From assembly GCA_040360365.1 (NCBI GenBank), contig CP136412.1: 64,000 bases of DNA; one strand, given 5' to 3'. The notes under the pieces are model-generated. The model saw only the letters and a program-made list of their open reading frames with translations, did not search any database and was not told where the DNA came from. The position numbers and the translations under genes were made by a program. Below, piece after piece: positions 45,678 through 55,717 of the stretch (position 1 is its first letter; each line of letters begins with the position of its first letter). This DNA comes from Arcanobacterium_A hippocoleae_A. GTDB lineage: Bacteria > Actinomycetota > Actinomycetes > Actinomycetales > Actinomycetaceae.

Positions 45678-47561
45678 TCAGAAATAATGCCGTTGCGGGG
45701 CAATTCCCTGCTGATATTCGGCATACGCCTTTTGCGTAGACTCAATCCGGGAAACTTGCGATACGGGCACATCCCAATACGAAGACGATGGCGGGTTTGG
45801 GCCGTAAAGATCGGTTTCAATGAAAATCATCACGGCGGTTTCCATTGCACAGGCTTCGCGATAAGCGGCTTTGAACTCCGCAATCGTCTTTACTTTCAAT
45901 ACTTTCAACCCCCAGGATTCAGCATTTTTCGCAATGTCTACCGGCAGTAAGTCTCCTTCTTGGTTATGCGGATGCCCGGCTCCAGCGCGGTAACGAGTTC
46001 CGAAACGCTGTGAACCATGTGATTCGGATAAAGCCCCAATGGAAGCAAAGCCATGATTTTCCAAAAGTACGTAAATAATTTTCAATCCCTCTTGTACGGC
46101 TGTGGCAAGTTCCATCGGGAGCATTTGATAGGTGCCGTCGCCGACTATTGCCACGACTTCCGAATCTGGAAGTGCCATTTTCACGCCAATTCCTGCGGGA
46201 ATCTCATATCCCATTGTGGAAAACGCGTATTCGACGTGATATTGGACGGGAGTTTTTGCCTGCCAAAGTGCTTGCAAATCTCCCGGCATGGAACCTGCCG
46301 CGTTGATGAGTACATCGTTTTCTTCCATCATCTCATTTAAAGCGCCGAAGACTTCGATCTGTGCCGGCAGCGGGCCATGCCCGAGATGATAAAGTTCTGC
46401 AACTTTCTTCAACCAGGCTTCACGTTCAAGAGCAATTTTCTGCGTATATTCGTCGGATACGTGATAATCGCTGAGCAGTCTGGTGAGTGCAGTAAGTGCT
46501 TCACGGGCATCCGCTACCATCATTTCCCCGCCATTTTTCACTGCGTCAAATGGTTTGACATTGATATTGATGAACTTGACTTTTTCGTTTTTGAATTGGG
46601 TGCGGGAAGCCGTAGTGAAATCAGAGTAGCGGGTGCCGATTCCAATCACAAGATCGGCTTCGTCAGCTAAGTGGTTTGCACTATCGCCGCCAGTTGCTCC
46701 AACTCCGCCGACAGATTGCGGATGGTCGCAGTTAATTGCCCCTTTTCCAGCTTGCGTATCGGAAACCGGGATTCCAGTGACACGGGCAAATTCGCGCAAT
46801 TCTTCCGCGGCTTGAGAGTAAATTACGCCGCCGCCAGCAATAACCAGCGGTTTTTCAGATTTGCGGATAATCTGCGAAACTTTTTCAAGCTGTGTTTTTC
46901 TGCCGGCGGGCGGCGAATATGCCAGACGCGCTTTGCGAATGCTGCTTCTGGGAAATCATAGCTTTCAGCTTGCACGTCTTGCGGCATTGCAATCGTAACT
47001 GCGCCAGTATCGGCAGGATCAGTGAGTGCGCGCATTGCCTGCATGAGCGAGGGAGAAGCTGCTCAGGGCGGTTGATTCGATCAAAGAATACTGAAACCGG
47101 TCGGAAAGCGTCATTTACTGAAGTATCCAAGGTTTGTGCATTTTCGATTTGCTGCAATACTGGATCGGGCAAACGGCTCGCGAACTGATCCGATGGGAAA
47201 AGCAGCACTGGGAGTCGGTTTGTTGTGGCAAGCGCCGCACCTGTCACCATATTTAATGCGCCTGGTCCAATCGAGGAAGTACACATAAAGGTTTGGGTGC
47301 GATTTTTGCCTTTGCGTAGGCTGCTGCCGCGTGAACCATACCTTGCTCATTGCGCGGCATGTAGTAGGGCATTGCTCCGCCGTCGGGAGCGGGGTCGATT
47401 TCATTTTGTAAAAGCGCCTGCCCGATTCCGGCAACATTTCCGTGTCCGAAAATTCCAAAAGCTCCCGCAATAAGGCGCTCTTCCGCGCCGTCCAGTTCTG
47501 AATATTGGTTGATAAGGAAGCGAATAGCTGCTTGTGCGACTGTCAAACGTATCGTTTTCAT
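45678..47561 (-). CDS. iolD: Trihydroxycyclohexane-1,2-dione hydrolase, three frameshifts
   Basis: IolD is a thiamine diphosphate enzyme that opens the inositol-derived ring to 5-deoxyglucuronate. Joined frames give RLTVAQAAIRFLINQYSE, AGAFGIFGHGNVAGIGQAL, a catalytic-Glu region NEQGMVHAAAAYAKA, SSIGPGALNMVTGAA, PLVIAGGGVIYS and the TPP-binding VAIVGDGTYQMLPMELATAV. TTTTT (47303-47307), GGG (47050-47052) and TTTTT (46895-46899) each lack one base. Its ATG overlaps the TGA of iolB. Length after repair (about 627) is normal. Confidence 0.9.
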
Positions 47562-48454
47562 AGATTCTCCTGAGTTAGCGGTAGAAAAGGCAAACGCGGG
47601 TCAATATTTTCGCCCTCCCAAGATTGGCGCTGCCAAGTGTGAACTGGGTCGTCGGTCATCATCCAGACGGAATCTTCGGCAGGTCCCGCCATTACGTTGA
47701 GGTAATACATGTCGTGTCCGGGAGCAGCAACGGACGGTCCATGGTATCCGTGCGGAACCAGCACGGTATCGCCGGAGCGAACTTCCGCGCAAACATCAAT
47801 TTCTTTTCCTGGAGAAGAATAGACGCGCTGTAATCCAAATCCGCGGGTTTCGCGTGCTGGACCGCCGCCGCGCAATTCGAAATAGTAAATTTCTTCGAGA
47901 ATCCGCTCATTTTCGCTGTGCGTATCGTGCTTATGGGGCGGATATGAAGACCAGTTTCCGCCCGGAGTGAGTACTTCGGTTACCAGCAGGCGGGAAGTTT
48001 CGACGGTGTTGCCAAGTGCGTAATTGCTTACTTGCCGCGAACAAATTCCAGCGCCGCGGATCCCGGAATTTACTTCATTTGCCGGGCAGTAGCGCACGGG
48101 GAGGTCTTTTGCTGATTTCGCACCGGGAAGTGCAAAGCGTCCGGCATTGACGGATGTGAGTGTAAAAGTAGTATTGCGTGGGATATAGAGATAATCGGTG
48201 ACGGAGGTAAATACGCTCTGGCGCCCGTTAAGGAAATAGTTCGCGGCGTTTACATCAACTTTTGCACTTCCGAAAAGCGGCAGAATTAGTATTTCTTCCA
48301 TTTCAGTGCTGAAAGTAAGCTGTTCCCCAGGTTGTAAGTTCGCAATCCGCAAGCTGGAAAATTCCCACCCGGCTTTTTGCGCAGTGATATGTGTGTCGAA
48401 TTGTTTGGCTGCAGTACTTCCGGCAGGAAGTAAATATTTTGCATTATCGCTCAT
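47558..48454 (-). CDS. iolB: 5-deoxy-glucuronate isomerase
   Basis: IolB isomerises 5-deoxy-D-glucuronate to 5-dehydro-2-deoxygluconate. It is a double cupin of 298 residues. The metal site region WSSYPPHKHDTHSENERILEEIYYF (split: YPPHKHD, then ENERILEEIYYF) and VLVPHGYHGPSVAAPGHDMYYLN are clear. The true start is the ATG at 48454, which overlaps the stop of the aldolase gene; the open frame further upstream is the aldolase gene in another frame. Confidence 0.93.
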   Translation of the reverse strand: MSDNAKYLLPAGSTAAKQFDTHITAQKAGWEFSSLRIANLQPGEQLTFSTEMEEILILPLFGSAKVDVNAANYFLNGRQSVFTSVTDYLYIPRNTTFTLTSVNAGRFALPGAKSAKDLPVRYCPANEVNSGIRGAGICSRQVSNYALGNTVETSRLLVTEVLTPGGNWSSYPPHKHDTHSENERILEEIYYFELRGGGPARETRGFGLQRVYSSPGKEIDVCAEVRSGDTVLVPHGYHGPSVAAPGHDMYYLNVMAGPAEDSVWMMTDDPVHTWQRQSWEGENIDPRLPFLPLTQENL

Positions 48455-49347
48455 AGTAACTCCATTGCGTTGTCGACGGCGGTTTCGATATTTCCATCTG
48501 GTGGAAAGAGCAGGGATCTTCCAATTACAAGGCCGCAAACATTTGGGAGTTTTATTGCTTTTTCCCAGTCGTTTAGTGCGGCGTCCAGGTCTTTGGCGGC
48601 TTCCCCGCCGAGAATTAGTGCCGGGAGAGTGGTGCTGTTCATGACTCTTTCCATGTCTTTTACACATGGAAGTTTCAGCCAAGTGTAGGCGCTATTTGTT
48701 CCAAGAGCGGAAGCGATCGTAATCGATTTAATTACCGCATCCGGAGTGAGGTCGTTAACTAAGCGCCCATTTTCCCAATGTGAAATAAACGGCTCAATCA
48801 TTGCAATTTTTCTTCGCGCGGATAGTTCATCGACGGCTTGTGCTGTGGCCTGCAGTGTACGCGGAGTGTTTGGGTCGTCGAAGCAAATACGGGTGAGGGT
48901 TTTTCCGCCGTCGAGTTTTGCTTTTTCAATCATCTGCGGGCTGTAGCAGTTGAAACGGTCGTCGATTTCGAATACGGATCCCTGCAATCCGGTTCTGTTC
49001 ATTGAACCGAAAACTAGTTTTCCTTCCAGTGCTCCGGCGAGAGTTAAATCTTCAACCAGATCGGCTGTGCCGAGAAATCCGCTTACTCCTGGGCGGGAGA
49101 GCGCCCGGATACAGCGTTCAAGAAGTTCGTGACGGTTTGCCATTGCCATCGGATTTTCGCCAGCCCCAAGAGCTCCGCGTGCGGGATGATCGCAGGCGAT
49201 AATCATTAGCTTTCGCCCGTCTGCGGGAAGCTTTCCTGGTTTTCGCTTCATCAGGGCTGCGGTGAGATATTCGGGATGTTGGAAGCGGATTTTTGAAATT
49301 TCTGAAATATTGCACATATTTGCTGTCTCTGGAGTTGCTGTAATCAT
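48451..49347 (-). CDS. Cgl0159-family aldolase of the inositol operon
   Basis: This (beta/alpha)8 protein belongs to the actinobacterial Cgl0159 family found inside iol operons. Its expected role is cleavage of 2-deoxy-5-keto-gluconate-6-phosphate to dihydroxyacetone phosphate and malonate semialdehyde, the step of IolJ in Bacillus. Visible stretches are LMIIACDHPARGALG, GFLGTADLVEDL, GKTLTRICFDDPNT, KIAMIEPFI, and TTLPALILGGEAAKD. Both ends overlap neighbours by four bases (ATGA). The function is taken from family and context. Confidence 0.82.
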   Translation of the reverse strand: MITATPETANMCNISEISKIRFQHPEYLTAALMKRKPGKLPADGRKLMIIACDHPARGALGAGENPMAMANRHELLERCIRALSRPGVSGFLGTADLVEDLTLAGALEGKLVFGSMNRTGLQGSVFEIDDRFNCYSPQMIEKAKLDGGKTLTRICFDDPNTPRTLQATAQAVDELSARRKIAMIEPFISHWENGRLVNDLTPDAVIKSITIASALGTNSAYTWLKLPCVKDMERVMNSTTLPALILGGEAAKDLDAALNDWEKAIKLPNVCGLVIGRSLLFPPDGNIETAVDNAMELL

Positions 49348-50348
49348 AGTTGCGATACTTTCGGTTCAGTTTCCGGATGGTGCTGCATTAAATCAAATAC
49401 TTCCGATTCGGCGGCCATTGCTGTGGAGCATTCCAATCTTGAGCAAACAATTGCTCCTGCTGTTGAAGCAAAGTGAATTATTTTCGGGATTTCCCAACCT
49501 GAAATGAGACCGTGGCAGAGCGCTCCCGCAAATGAATCTCCTGCGCCGAGTCCGTTAATGGTTTTTACTTTAGTGACCGGTACTTCAATTCGCTGTTCGC
49601 GGGTTTTAGCGAGTGTACCTTTCGGACCTTGTTTCACAATTGCCAGTTTTACTCCGCGTTCCAGCAGTGCGTCTGCTGCGCGGTCCGGATTGCTCTCGCC
49701 TACTGCAATGCGGCATTCCTCTCTATTTCCGACGGCGACGTTCACGTATTCAAGGAGTGCTCCGATTTCGCGGGCGGCGGTTTCTTCACGATCCCAAAAC
49801 ATCGGACGATAATCAAGATCGGCAATAGTCCAGCCAGGCTGATTTTTCCGTGCTTTTAAAGCGAAATAATGTGCGCTGCGTGAGGGTTCGTTCGATAAAC
49901 CAGTTCCGGAAACGAGAAATACTTTTGCAGCTTTTACTGCCAGTTCTGGCACATCTTCCGGGCGCAGCTGTAAATCGGGGGCAGATGGTTCGCGGTAGAA
50001 GTAGAGCGGGAAATTATCCGGCGGAAAAATCTCACAAAAAGTTACAGGTGTTTTATAGGTGTTGGTGGTAATTACGTATTGGTCAGATACTCTAAGCCGG
50101 TGCATTTCGTCGCGGACAAATTTTCCGAACGGGTCTGCTCCGACACCTGTAACGACGGCTGCGGTGTGCCCCATTTTTGCTGCTGCGACGGCAACATTTG
50201 TGGGTGAACCGCCGAGAAATTTTCCAAATGTTCTTACCGATTCCAGCCCTACGCCCGTCTGCAGTGGGTAAATGTCTACTCCTGAGCGTCCCATTGTCAG
50301 TACTTCCGGAGATGTTAGAACTTGCGGAGATTGTAATTCACGCACCAT
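49344..50348 (-). CDS. iolC: 5-dehydro-2-deoxygluconokinase
   Basis: IolC phosphorylates 5-dehydro-2-deoxygluconate. PfkB-family features: VLTMGRSGVDIYPLQTGV, FGKFLGGSPTNVAVAAAKMG (substrate GG), DLDYRPMFW, VAVGNREECRIAVG, AIVKQGPKGTL, and the catalytic NGLGAGDSFAGALCHGL. It is the first gene of the leftward operon iolC-aldolase-iolB-iolD, all joined by four-base overlaps. Confidence 0.93.
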   Translation of the reverse strand: MVRELQSPQVLTSPEVLTMGRSGVDIYPLQTGVGLESVRTFGKFLGGSPTNVAVAAAKMGHTAAVVTGVGADPFGKFVRDEMHRLRVSDQYVITTNTYKTPVTFCEIFPPDNFPLYFYREPSAPDLQLRPEDVPELAVKAAKVFLVSGTGLSNEPSRSAHYFALKARKNQPGWTIADLDYRPMFWDREETAAREIGALLEYVNVAVGNREECRIAVGESNPDRAADALLERGVKLAIVKQGPKGTLAKTREQRIEVPVTKVKTINGLGAGDSFAGALCHGLISGWEIPKIIHFASTAGAIVCSRLECSTAMAAESEVFDLMQHHPETEPKVSQL

Positions 50349-50407
50349 TGCGCACTTCCTTTCGTGTATAAATATATTTTCGCAGCAATTCAGAATTTGT
50401 CAACTAT

Positions 50408-50419
50408 TTGTCTTGACAA
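50408..50419. promoter_or_regulatory. Palindrome in the iolC upstream region
   Basis: TTGTCTTGACAA is a perfect palindrome between iolC and the GntR-type regulator gene. Nearby TTGTCAACTATTTG and GTTACAAATATTT resemble sequences upstream of iolA (ATTGTAAATGTT) and iolT (TTTGTCTATACAAA). It is a candidate operator for the divergently encoded regulator. Confidence 0.45.
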
Positions 50420-50590
50420 TGTTAGTTACAAATATTTCAGGAAGTTATTTTTAGAATATCCACAAAGCGGCTTAACAGTTTGCAACATATCGCCGGAAAC
50501 TGCATTATGTGGAATAATACTTACTTGAATAGCTTCACTTAGCTGTCTTTTATTGTGCTATTTAGCTGTGACATTAAGGAATACATTTTG

Positions 50591-51358
50591 GTGGAAAAAG
50601 ATTTGTCAATAGATTCTCCGTACGTGTTAGAGATTTCCCTGGACCGCGATTCTGCAGAGCCGCTGTATCAGCAAATTCTTGATCCGATTTCACAGTTGAT
50701 TAAAAACGGCACCTTACCTCCGAATCAGCTTTTAGAAGACGAGATTTCGATGGCGAATCGGCTGAAAATTTCGCGGCCGACGGCACGGCGCGCGCTGCAG
50801 GAGCTTGTTGATTCGGGCTTACTTGTGCGTCGGCGCGGTGTGGGGACGAGAGTTTCTCCCTCGCATGTGCATCGGCAGCTTGCATTAACGTCGCTCAATG
50901 ATGATTTGGTGAAGGCTGGGCATGCTACCCGCACGGAAGTGCTGAAATATGAGATTCATCTGGCTTCTCCGGAAGAGGTTGAGTTTTTGCACTGTGAACC
51001 AGATGAAGAACTGGTTACAATTCGGCGTTTGCGGTGGATTGATGATCAGCCGCTTGCGCTGATGTGCAATATTGTCCCAAGCCGGATTGCGCCGAGTCTT
51101 ACTGAACTTTCGCGGTTTGGGCTTTATGAATGTTTTGGGCGTTACAATATTTTCCCTGCTTCTGCGGTTCAGACGCTTGGGGCAAAGAACGCTTCGAAAG
51201 AAGAGGCGGAAATTTTGAATGTTGAGCTGAATACTGCGCTATTTACAATGCAGCGTACTGCCTATGATGCTGACGGCAAGGTTATTGAGCATGGCGATCA
51301 TGTGTACGATGCACGGCAGTATAAAATGACTTTTCCGCTTGTTTCATCTTCGAAGTAA
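50591..51358 (+). CDS. GntR-family regulator with UTRA domain, probable inositol regulator
   Basis: It likely represses the iol genes until an inositol intermediate binds. The N-terminal GntR helix-turn-helix (PLYQQILDPISQLIKNGTLPP, ISMANRLKISRPTARRALQELV, GLLVRRRGVGTRV) is followed by a UTRA ligand domain (ATRTEVLKYEIH, EELVTIRRLRWIDDQPLALM, RTAYDADGKVIEHGDHVYDA). GTG at 50591 (or TTG at 50588) is preferred because AAGGAA precedes it. The gene stands between the two oppositely oriented iol operons. Confidence 0.85.
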   Translation: MEKDLSIDSPYVLEISLDRDSAEPLYQQILDPISQLIKNGTLPPNQLLEDEISMANRLKISRPTARRALQELVDSGLLVRRRGVGTRVSPSHVHRQLALTSLNDDLVKAGHATRTEVLKYEIHLASPEEVEFLHCEPDEELVTIRRLRWIDDQPLALMCNIVPSRIAPSLTELSRFGLYECFGRYNIFPASAVQTLGAKNASKEEAEILNVELNTALFTMQRTAYDADGKVIEHGDHVYDARQYKMTFPLVSSSK

Positions 51359-51371
51359 TTTCGCAGCGATT

Positions 51372-51416
51372 AGCTCCGCCATTGCCCGGGCGGGGTAATG
51401 GCGGAGTGCTGTTTTT
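51372..51416 (+). terminator. Terminator after the inositol regulator gene
   Basis: CTCCGCCATT pairs with AATGGCGGAG around a short GC-rich loop, and GTTTTTGG follows. It lies 14 bases after the regulator stop. Confidence 0.75.
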
Positions 51417-51479
51417 GGTGTATTTTTTGGAAAGCGGCAAAGCGGAAAAATTTCCAGCAAAATGACATAACAAATGTTT

Positions 51480-51520
51480 CACATGTTCTTGACATGTGGT
51501 GAATATGTTATTAACATATA
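51480..51520 (+). promoter_or_regulatory. Promoter with two overlapping operators for the rightward iol genes
   Basis: TTGACA (51490-51495) and TAACAT (51513-51518) are 17 bases apart. The palindrome CACATGT-TCTTG-ACATGTG (51480-51498) covers the -35 and AATATGTTA-T-TAACATATT (51502-51520) covers the -10. This is a textbook layout for strong repression by a dimeric regulator, most likely the GntR protein encoded just upstream. Confidence 0.7.
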
Positions 51521-51599
51521 TTTCACAAGGTATGTCACCAACGAGGGTGGCTGTGAGTTGACTCAATTTGCGTGCTTACCGCAATAAGTTGAGGGAAAC

Positions 51600-52683
51600 A
51601 TGGAAATGTCAAAAAGAATACATCTCTGGTTCTTTGCGAACTGCAACCCAGAAATTCGATACAGTTTTATGGAATGATTCTTCCGATTTGGAAGAGCTTC
51701 GGCAGTCAATCGCTTTCGGCAGCGTTGGAGCAACCTGCAATCCGGTGATTGCCTATACGACGATTGCGAAACACCCGGAGATTTGGGGAGACCGCATTCG
51801 GAAGATTGCAGCAGATCATCCAACGTGGAGCGAATCGCGGATTGGGTGGCAGGCCGTAAAAGATATGTCTGTTGAAGCGGCAAAACTTTTCGAAGATACT
51901 TTCGAAAAAACAAACGGACGCGACGGGCGGTTATCGGTGCAAACTGATCCGCGTTTGCACCGGGATGCGAATGCCTTAGCTGATCAAGCTGAAGAATTTC
52001 ATAATCTTGCAAAGAATATTATTGTAAAAATACCTGCCACAAAGACCGGCATTGAAGCCATTGAGCTCGCTACTGAACGCGGTGTGTCCGTAAACGTCAC
52101 CGTTTCTTTCTCGGTGCCGCAAGCGGTAACAGCTGCGGCTGCAATCCAGCGCGGGCTTGAAAAACGTGAAAGTGCCGGGCAGGATACTTCCCAAATGAGT
52201 CCGGTAGTAACAATTATGGTCGGCCGTCTTGATGATTGGCTGAAAGCTGTCGTGAAACGCGACAATATTTTCCTTGATCCGTCGGCACTTGAATGGGCTG
52301 GTATCGCTGCGGTAAAACGAGCCTACAAAATTTTCAACGAGCGCGGATATCGGGCGCGAGTGCTCGTGGCGGCTTTCCGAAATGTGCTTCAATGGAGTGA
52401 ATTCCAAGGCGGCGACCTAGTTGTCTCTCCGCCATTTGCATGGCAGCAGATTGTGAATAATTCCGATTATGATCCGGTGGAAAAAATGAGTGCAGACGTA
52501 AATCCGCACTATATTAAGCAGCTGCAGCGAATTCCCGATTTCAATCGGGCGTATGAAGTCGATGGTATGAGCCTGGAAGAATTTGAAAACTTCGGACCAA
52601 CTGTGCGGACGCTGCGGCAATTCCTCGCTGCTGATAATGATTTAGATGTTCTGATTCGCGACATCTTAATTCCAGTGCAATAA
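51600..52683 (+). CDS. Transaldolase-family protein, frameshift near start
   Basis: Class I transaldolase fold: TVLWNDSSDLEELRQSIAFG, GATCNPVIAY, NIIVKIPATKTG with the Schiff-base Lys, VSVNVTVSFSVPQ, and VLVAAFRNVLQWSEFQGGDLVV. Its role in inositol use is unknown. It might interconvert keto-deoxy sugar phosphates or act as an aldolase on a pathway intermediate. GAGGG precedes the ATG at 51600. AAAAA (51611-51615) lacks one A; with it the start reads MEMSKKEYISGSLRTATQKF. First gene of the rightward iol operon. Confidence 0.8.
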
Positions 52684-52747
52684 GCAATTTTTCGCACGAT
52701 AAATTTTTGAAAAACAAATTCCGAACAAAGAAGTAAGGACGATTATC

Positions 52748-53733
52748 ATGATTCGTATTGGATTAGTAGGCGCAGGGCGTATTGCGAATGTACATGCACG
52801 CACAATTGCAGCACATCCGAATGCGGAACTTGTGCTGGTGGCAGACCCATTTGCCGACGCCGTAAAGGAACTGGCGGCGAAGTATCACGCACGTTATTCA
52901 TTAAATCCCGACGATGTGTTCCAAGATGATGAAGTGGATGCGGTAATTATTTGTTCGCCGACACCGCTCCATGTTGATCACGTCTTGCAGGCGGCAAAAG
53001 CCGGTAAGCCTGCGTTATGTGAAAAACCGGTTGCAATGGAGACATCGGCAGTTTTAGATTTAATGGAGAAACTCGAAAGTATTGAACACACTACAATGCT
53101 TGGATTTAACCGTCGTTTTGATCCGACTTTTGCGCGGATGCATAAGATGGCAGAAGCGGGAGTAGTTGGAAAAGTTGAGCAGGTGACTATCATCTCGCGC
53201 GATCCGGCTGCGCCGCCAAAAGAATATATTGCCGTATCCGGTGGGATTTTCAAAGATATGACGATTCACGATTTTGATACTGCACGTTTCTTCTTAGGGG
53301 ATATCACTTCGGTCTATGCTGTCGGCCAAAATCTCGATCCGGAGTTGAAAGATACCGGAGATTTCGACGGCGTGGTGATAACTCTTACCAACGCCGTGGG
53401 TGCGACGGCAACAATTACAAACTCGCGTCATTGCGCTTCGGGATACGATCAGCGTCTTGAAATTTTTGGAGATAAAGCCACGATTAATGCGGATAATCTG
53501 CGTGCGAATCAAGTTCGCGTCTCGAATAGCGAATATACAGATGCAAAGGATGTTTACCTGGACTTCTTCCTAGAACGTTATGAAGAAGCGTTTGCGGCGG
53601 AGCTGAACGAATTTTTGCGGCAATTGCCGAAAAACGCAATCCTGCCACTTCAATTGACGACGGCGTGAAAGCGCTGCAGATTGCCGAAGCTGCTGAAGAA
53701 TCTGCACGTACTGGAAAAGTAGTTTATCTCTGA
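52748..53733 (+). CDS. iolG: Inositol 2-dehydrogenase-like oxidoreductase, one frameshift
   Basis: IolG oxidises myo-inositol to 2-keto-myo-inositol with NAD. The Rossmann start IRIGLVGAGRIANVHARTIA, the EKPV motif in PALCEKPVAMET, TTMLGFNRRFDPTF, GGIFKDMTIHDFDTARF (catalytic DxxxHD) and SGYDQRLEIFGDKATI are all typical. TTTTT (53612-53616) lacks one T; the restored end reads ELNEFFAAIAEKRNPATS and continues to VVYL at 53733. AAGTAAGGACG precedes the start. Confidence 0.9.
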
Positions 53734-53934
53734 ACGGTGCTTGGCTCTTGAGGTATCCGGGATTATGCAATCTTTGCGATGTTTGCAGTGTCTGGCCGGG
53801 ACTTCGCTTCGCTGCGAATATTGCTTAATTTGGATTGAGCTCAGCCTTGCTGAAGCGTTCAAAACATTAGCGCGCAGAGTATTCGGGCGCTAATTTGCAA
53901 AATTAAAAACACAGAAAATCAAAGGAGACTTTCG

Positions 53935-54798
53935 ATGAAAATTGCCGGTGCACCAATTAGCTGGGGTGTTTGTGAAGTACCGAATTGGGGATATCAGCTT
54001 TCTCCGGATCGGGTACTCACTGAAATGAAAGAGATGGGTTTAACCGCCACTGAATTTGGTCCGCAGGGATGGCTGCCGCAAGAGCCGCAGGCACGCGCAG
54101 AAGCAGTATCTGGCTACGGGCTTGAACCAGTGGGCGCATTCTTCTTAGCGATTATGCATGATCCGCAAGTGGATCCAATTCCTGCTGTGCAGGCCGAGCT
54201 GGCTGCGTTTGCAGTTGCCGGCGGGACGAATCTGATTTTGGCTGCCGATTCTGGGCAAGATGGATATGATTCACGTCCGGTATTGGATGAAACTGGTTGG
54301 GAGACGCTCTTTAATAATCTCTCGCGGATAACTGAAACAGCTGCTGCGCATGGTGTGACCGCTTCGCTTCATCCGCATTGGGGTACAATGGTGCAAAATG
54401 TGGATGAAGTTGAGCGTGTTTTAGATAATTCCAGTGTGGGGTTGTGCTTAGATACTGGGCATTTGGCTTGCGGCGGTGCGGACGTTGTCGAGCTTGTAAA
54501 GAAATATGCTGACCGTGTGAAGATTGTGCATGCAAAAGATATTCGCAAAAGCATGACAGATAAGCTTCTTCCAGGCATAATCACCTGGGGCCAAGGGGTG
54601 AAAGAAGGGATGTTTGTTCCAATCGGGGAAGGTGATATCGACTTTGCGGCGATTGTTTCCGAGCTGAATAAGGTTGGGTTTTCCGGATATTATGTGCTTG
54701 AGCAAGATATTATGATTGACGGCGAGCCGGCTCCTGGTGCGGGTCCGATTATCGATGCAAAGAAATCTTTTGCAGCTTTGCAAGCTCTTGCAAAGTGA
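53935..54798 (+). CDS. iolE: Inosose dehydratase-like protein
   Basis: IolE removes water from 2-keto-myo-inositol. This xylose-isomerase-like barrel opens KIAGAPISWGVCEVPNWGYQ, typical of actinobacterial IolE. The metal ligands lie in TATEFGPQGW, VTASLHPHWGTMV, LCLDTGHLACGG, VHAKD and YYVLEQDIMIDG. At 287 residues the length is normal. AAAGGAG precedes the ATG. It could act as another inositol isomerase, but no better IolE candidate is in the window. Confidence 0.85.
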   Translation: MKIAGAPISWGVCEVPNWGYQLSPDRVLTEMKEMGLTATEFGPQGWLPQEPQARAEAVSGYGLEPVGAFFLAIMHDPQVDPIPAVQAELAAFAVAGGTNLILAADSGQDGYDSRPVLDETGWETLFNNLSRITETAAAHGVTASLHPHWGTMVQNVDEVERVLDNSSVGLCLDTGHLACGGADVVELVKKYADRVKIVHAKDIRKSMTDKLLPGIITWGQGVKEGMFVPIGEGDIDFAAIVSELNKVGFSGYYVLEQDIMIDGEPAPGAGPIIDAKKSFAALQALAK

Positions 54799-54872
54799 GT
54801 GGTATTTCATCCTAATATCCCGTCTTAGTTTTTGGCGCAGTACATTCTAAATATCCGAATATTCTCACCGTT

Positions 54873-54918
54873 AAAAGTGGTGTTTTATTTGCAGATTCGC
54901 AGATAAGACACCACTTTT
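54873..54918 (+). terminator. Terminator after iolE
   Basis: AAAAGTGGTGT pairs with ACACCACTTTT in an extended hairpin (further pairing TTTAT/ATAAG and TGC/GCA), about 75 bases after the stop. The following 54920-55171 has no gene. Confidence 0.75.
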
Positions 54919-55171
54919 GCCGGTTTTGAGGTTTAGAGAGTTTTGTAGGTGCGGGAAGATGCTTTGCTTTGTGTTTTGCCGGTTTCGATATTGGGAAAGC
55001 TGCGGTGTTTCTGGGGATGAGGTTAGGTTGATGTGTCATTATGGGTGGCAGTATTTGTTAGTAATAAAACATAAGTAATGTGACATTTAGCGCGAAAATT
55101 TGTATCTATGTAAATAACAAAATAAAGTAAGAATCGAAAACAACGAAAGAAAATAAGAGAAAAGAAGAATA

Positions 55172-55501
55172 ATGACACTCTCAGCTTATATTGAAGAAAC
55201 CCGCACGAAATATGTCCGAATCGCACCGGCCGATATTAGCTTCCGTTTTATTTCAGCCGATGCAGAAGTGTCTTCCGATAATTACGCCGATGAAGTCCAA
55301 TTAAATCTGGTTCCGGCAATCTTTGCAGTCGGAATGTTATTTGCGGCAGTTGTGCTCGGCGTGGCTGCAAATGCGGCTGCTGTAGTTTTTCTGGCGGGAA
55401 CTGCAGCTGCGGCAGTAGTTTCGGTATTTGCGTTTGTAAGTCTTTATGCAGTTAATTCAGCGGCTTCATCTTCACAAAACGATAAAGATTATGTGAACTA
55501 G
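55172..55501 (+). CDS. Small predicted membrane protein
   Basis: The 109-residue product has a polar N-terminal half and two adjacent hydrophobic segments (LVPAIFAVGMLFAAVVLGVA, VFLAGTAAAAVVSVFAFVSL), then a polar tail. AGAAGAAT precedes the ATG. I do not recognise a family. It stands alone between iolE and iolT. Confidence 0.55.
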   Translation: MTLSAYIEETRTKYVRIAPADISFRFISADAEVSSDNYADEVQLNLVPAIFAVGMLFAAVVLGVAANAAAVVFLAGTAAAAVVSVFAFVSLYAVNSAASSSQNDKDYVN

Positions 55502-55604
55502 ATTCAGCTTGAAATTAGCTGGCGCTATCATTTGCGCTGGATTTTACTGCGGATTTCGCAGTTAATCTGAAATAACTGAATCGCAAGCTAAAGTAGATAA
55601 AAGT

Positions 55605-55644
55605 GTTCCCTAGATGAATATTTCGAAATATTCGCCTAGGGAAC
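55605..55644. terminator. Bidirectional terminator before the iolT stop
   Basis: GTTCCCTAG-ATGAATATTTCG pairs with CGAAATATTCGC-CTAGGGAAC, with only a small internal mismatch, between two convergent genes. Confidence 0.8.
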
Positions 55645-55717
55645 AGTTTGCTATTTGCTGCTGCAGGGCTGCAGGAATTTATCTGCGGATATTCCGCGTA
55701 ATTCCCAGAGCTGCCTT

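Noticed and set aside
48455..48682. N-terminal extension of iolB
   Set aside because: The Arg/Lys-rich stretch is the aldolase gene read in another frame; the cupin protein begins at 48454 with an ATGA overlap.
28091..53616. Programmed -1 frameshifting as a general explanation of all broken genes
   Set aside because: Most breaks lie at T-runs or G-runs in metabolic genes without a slippery heptamer or a following structure, and no benefit from dual products is evident.
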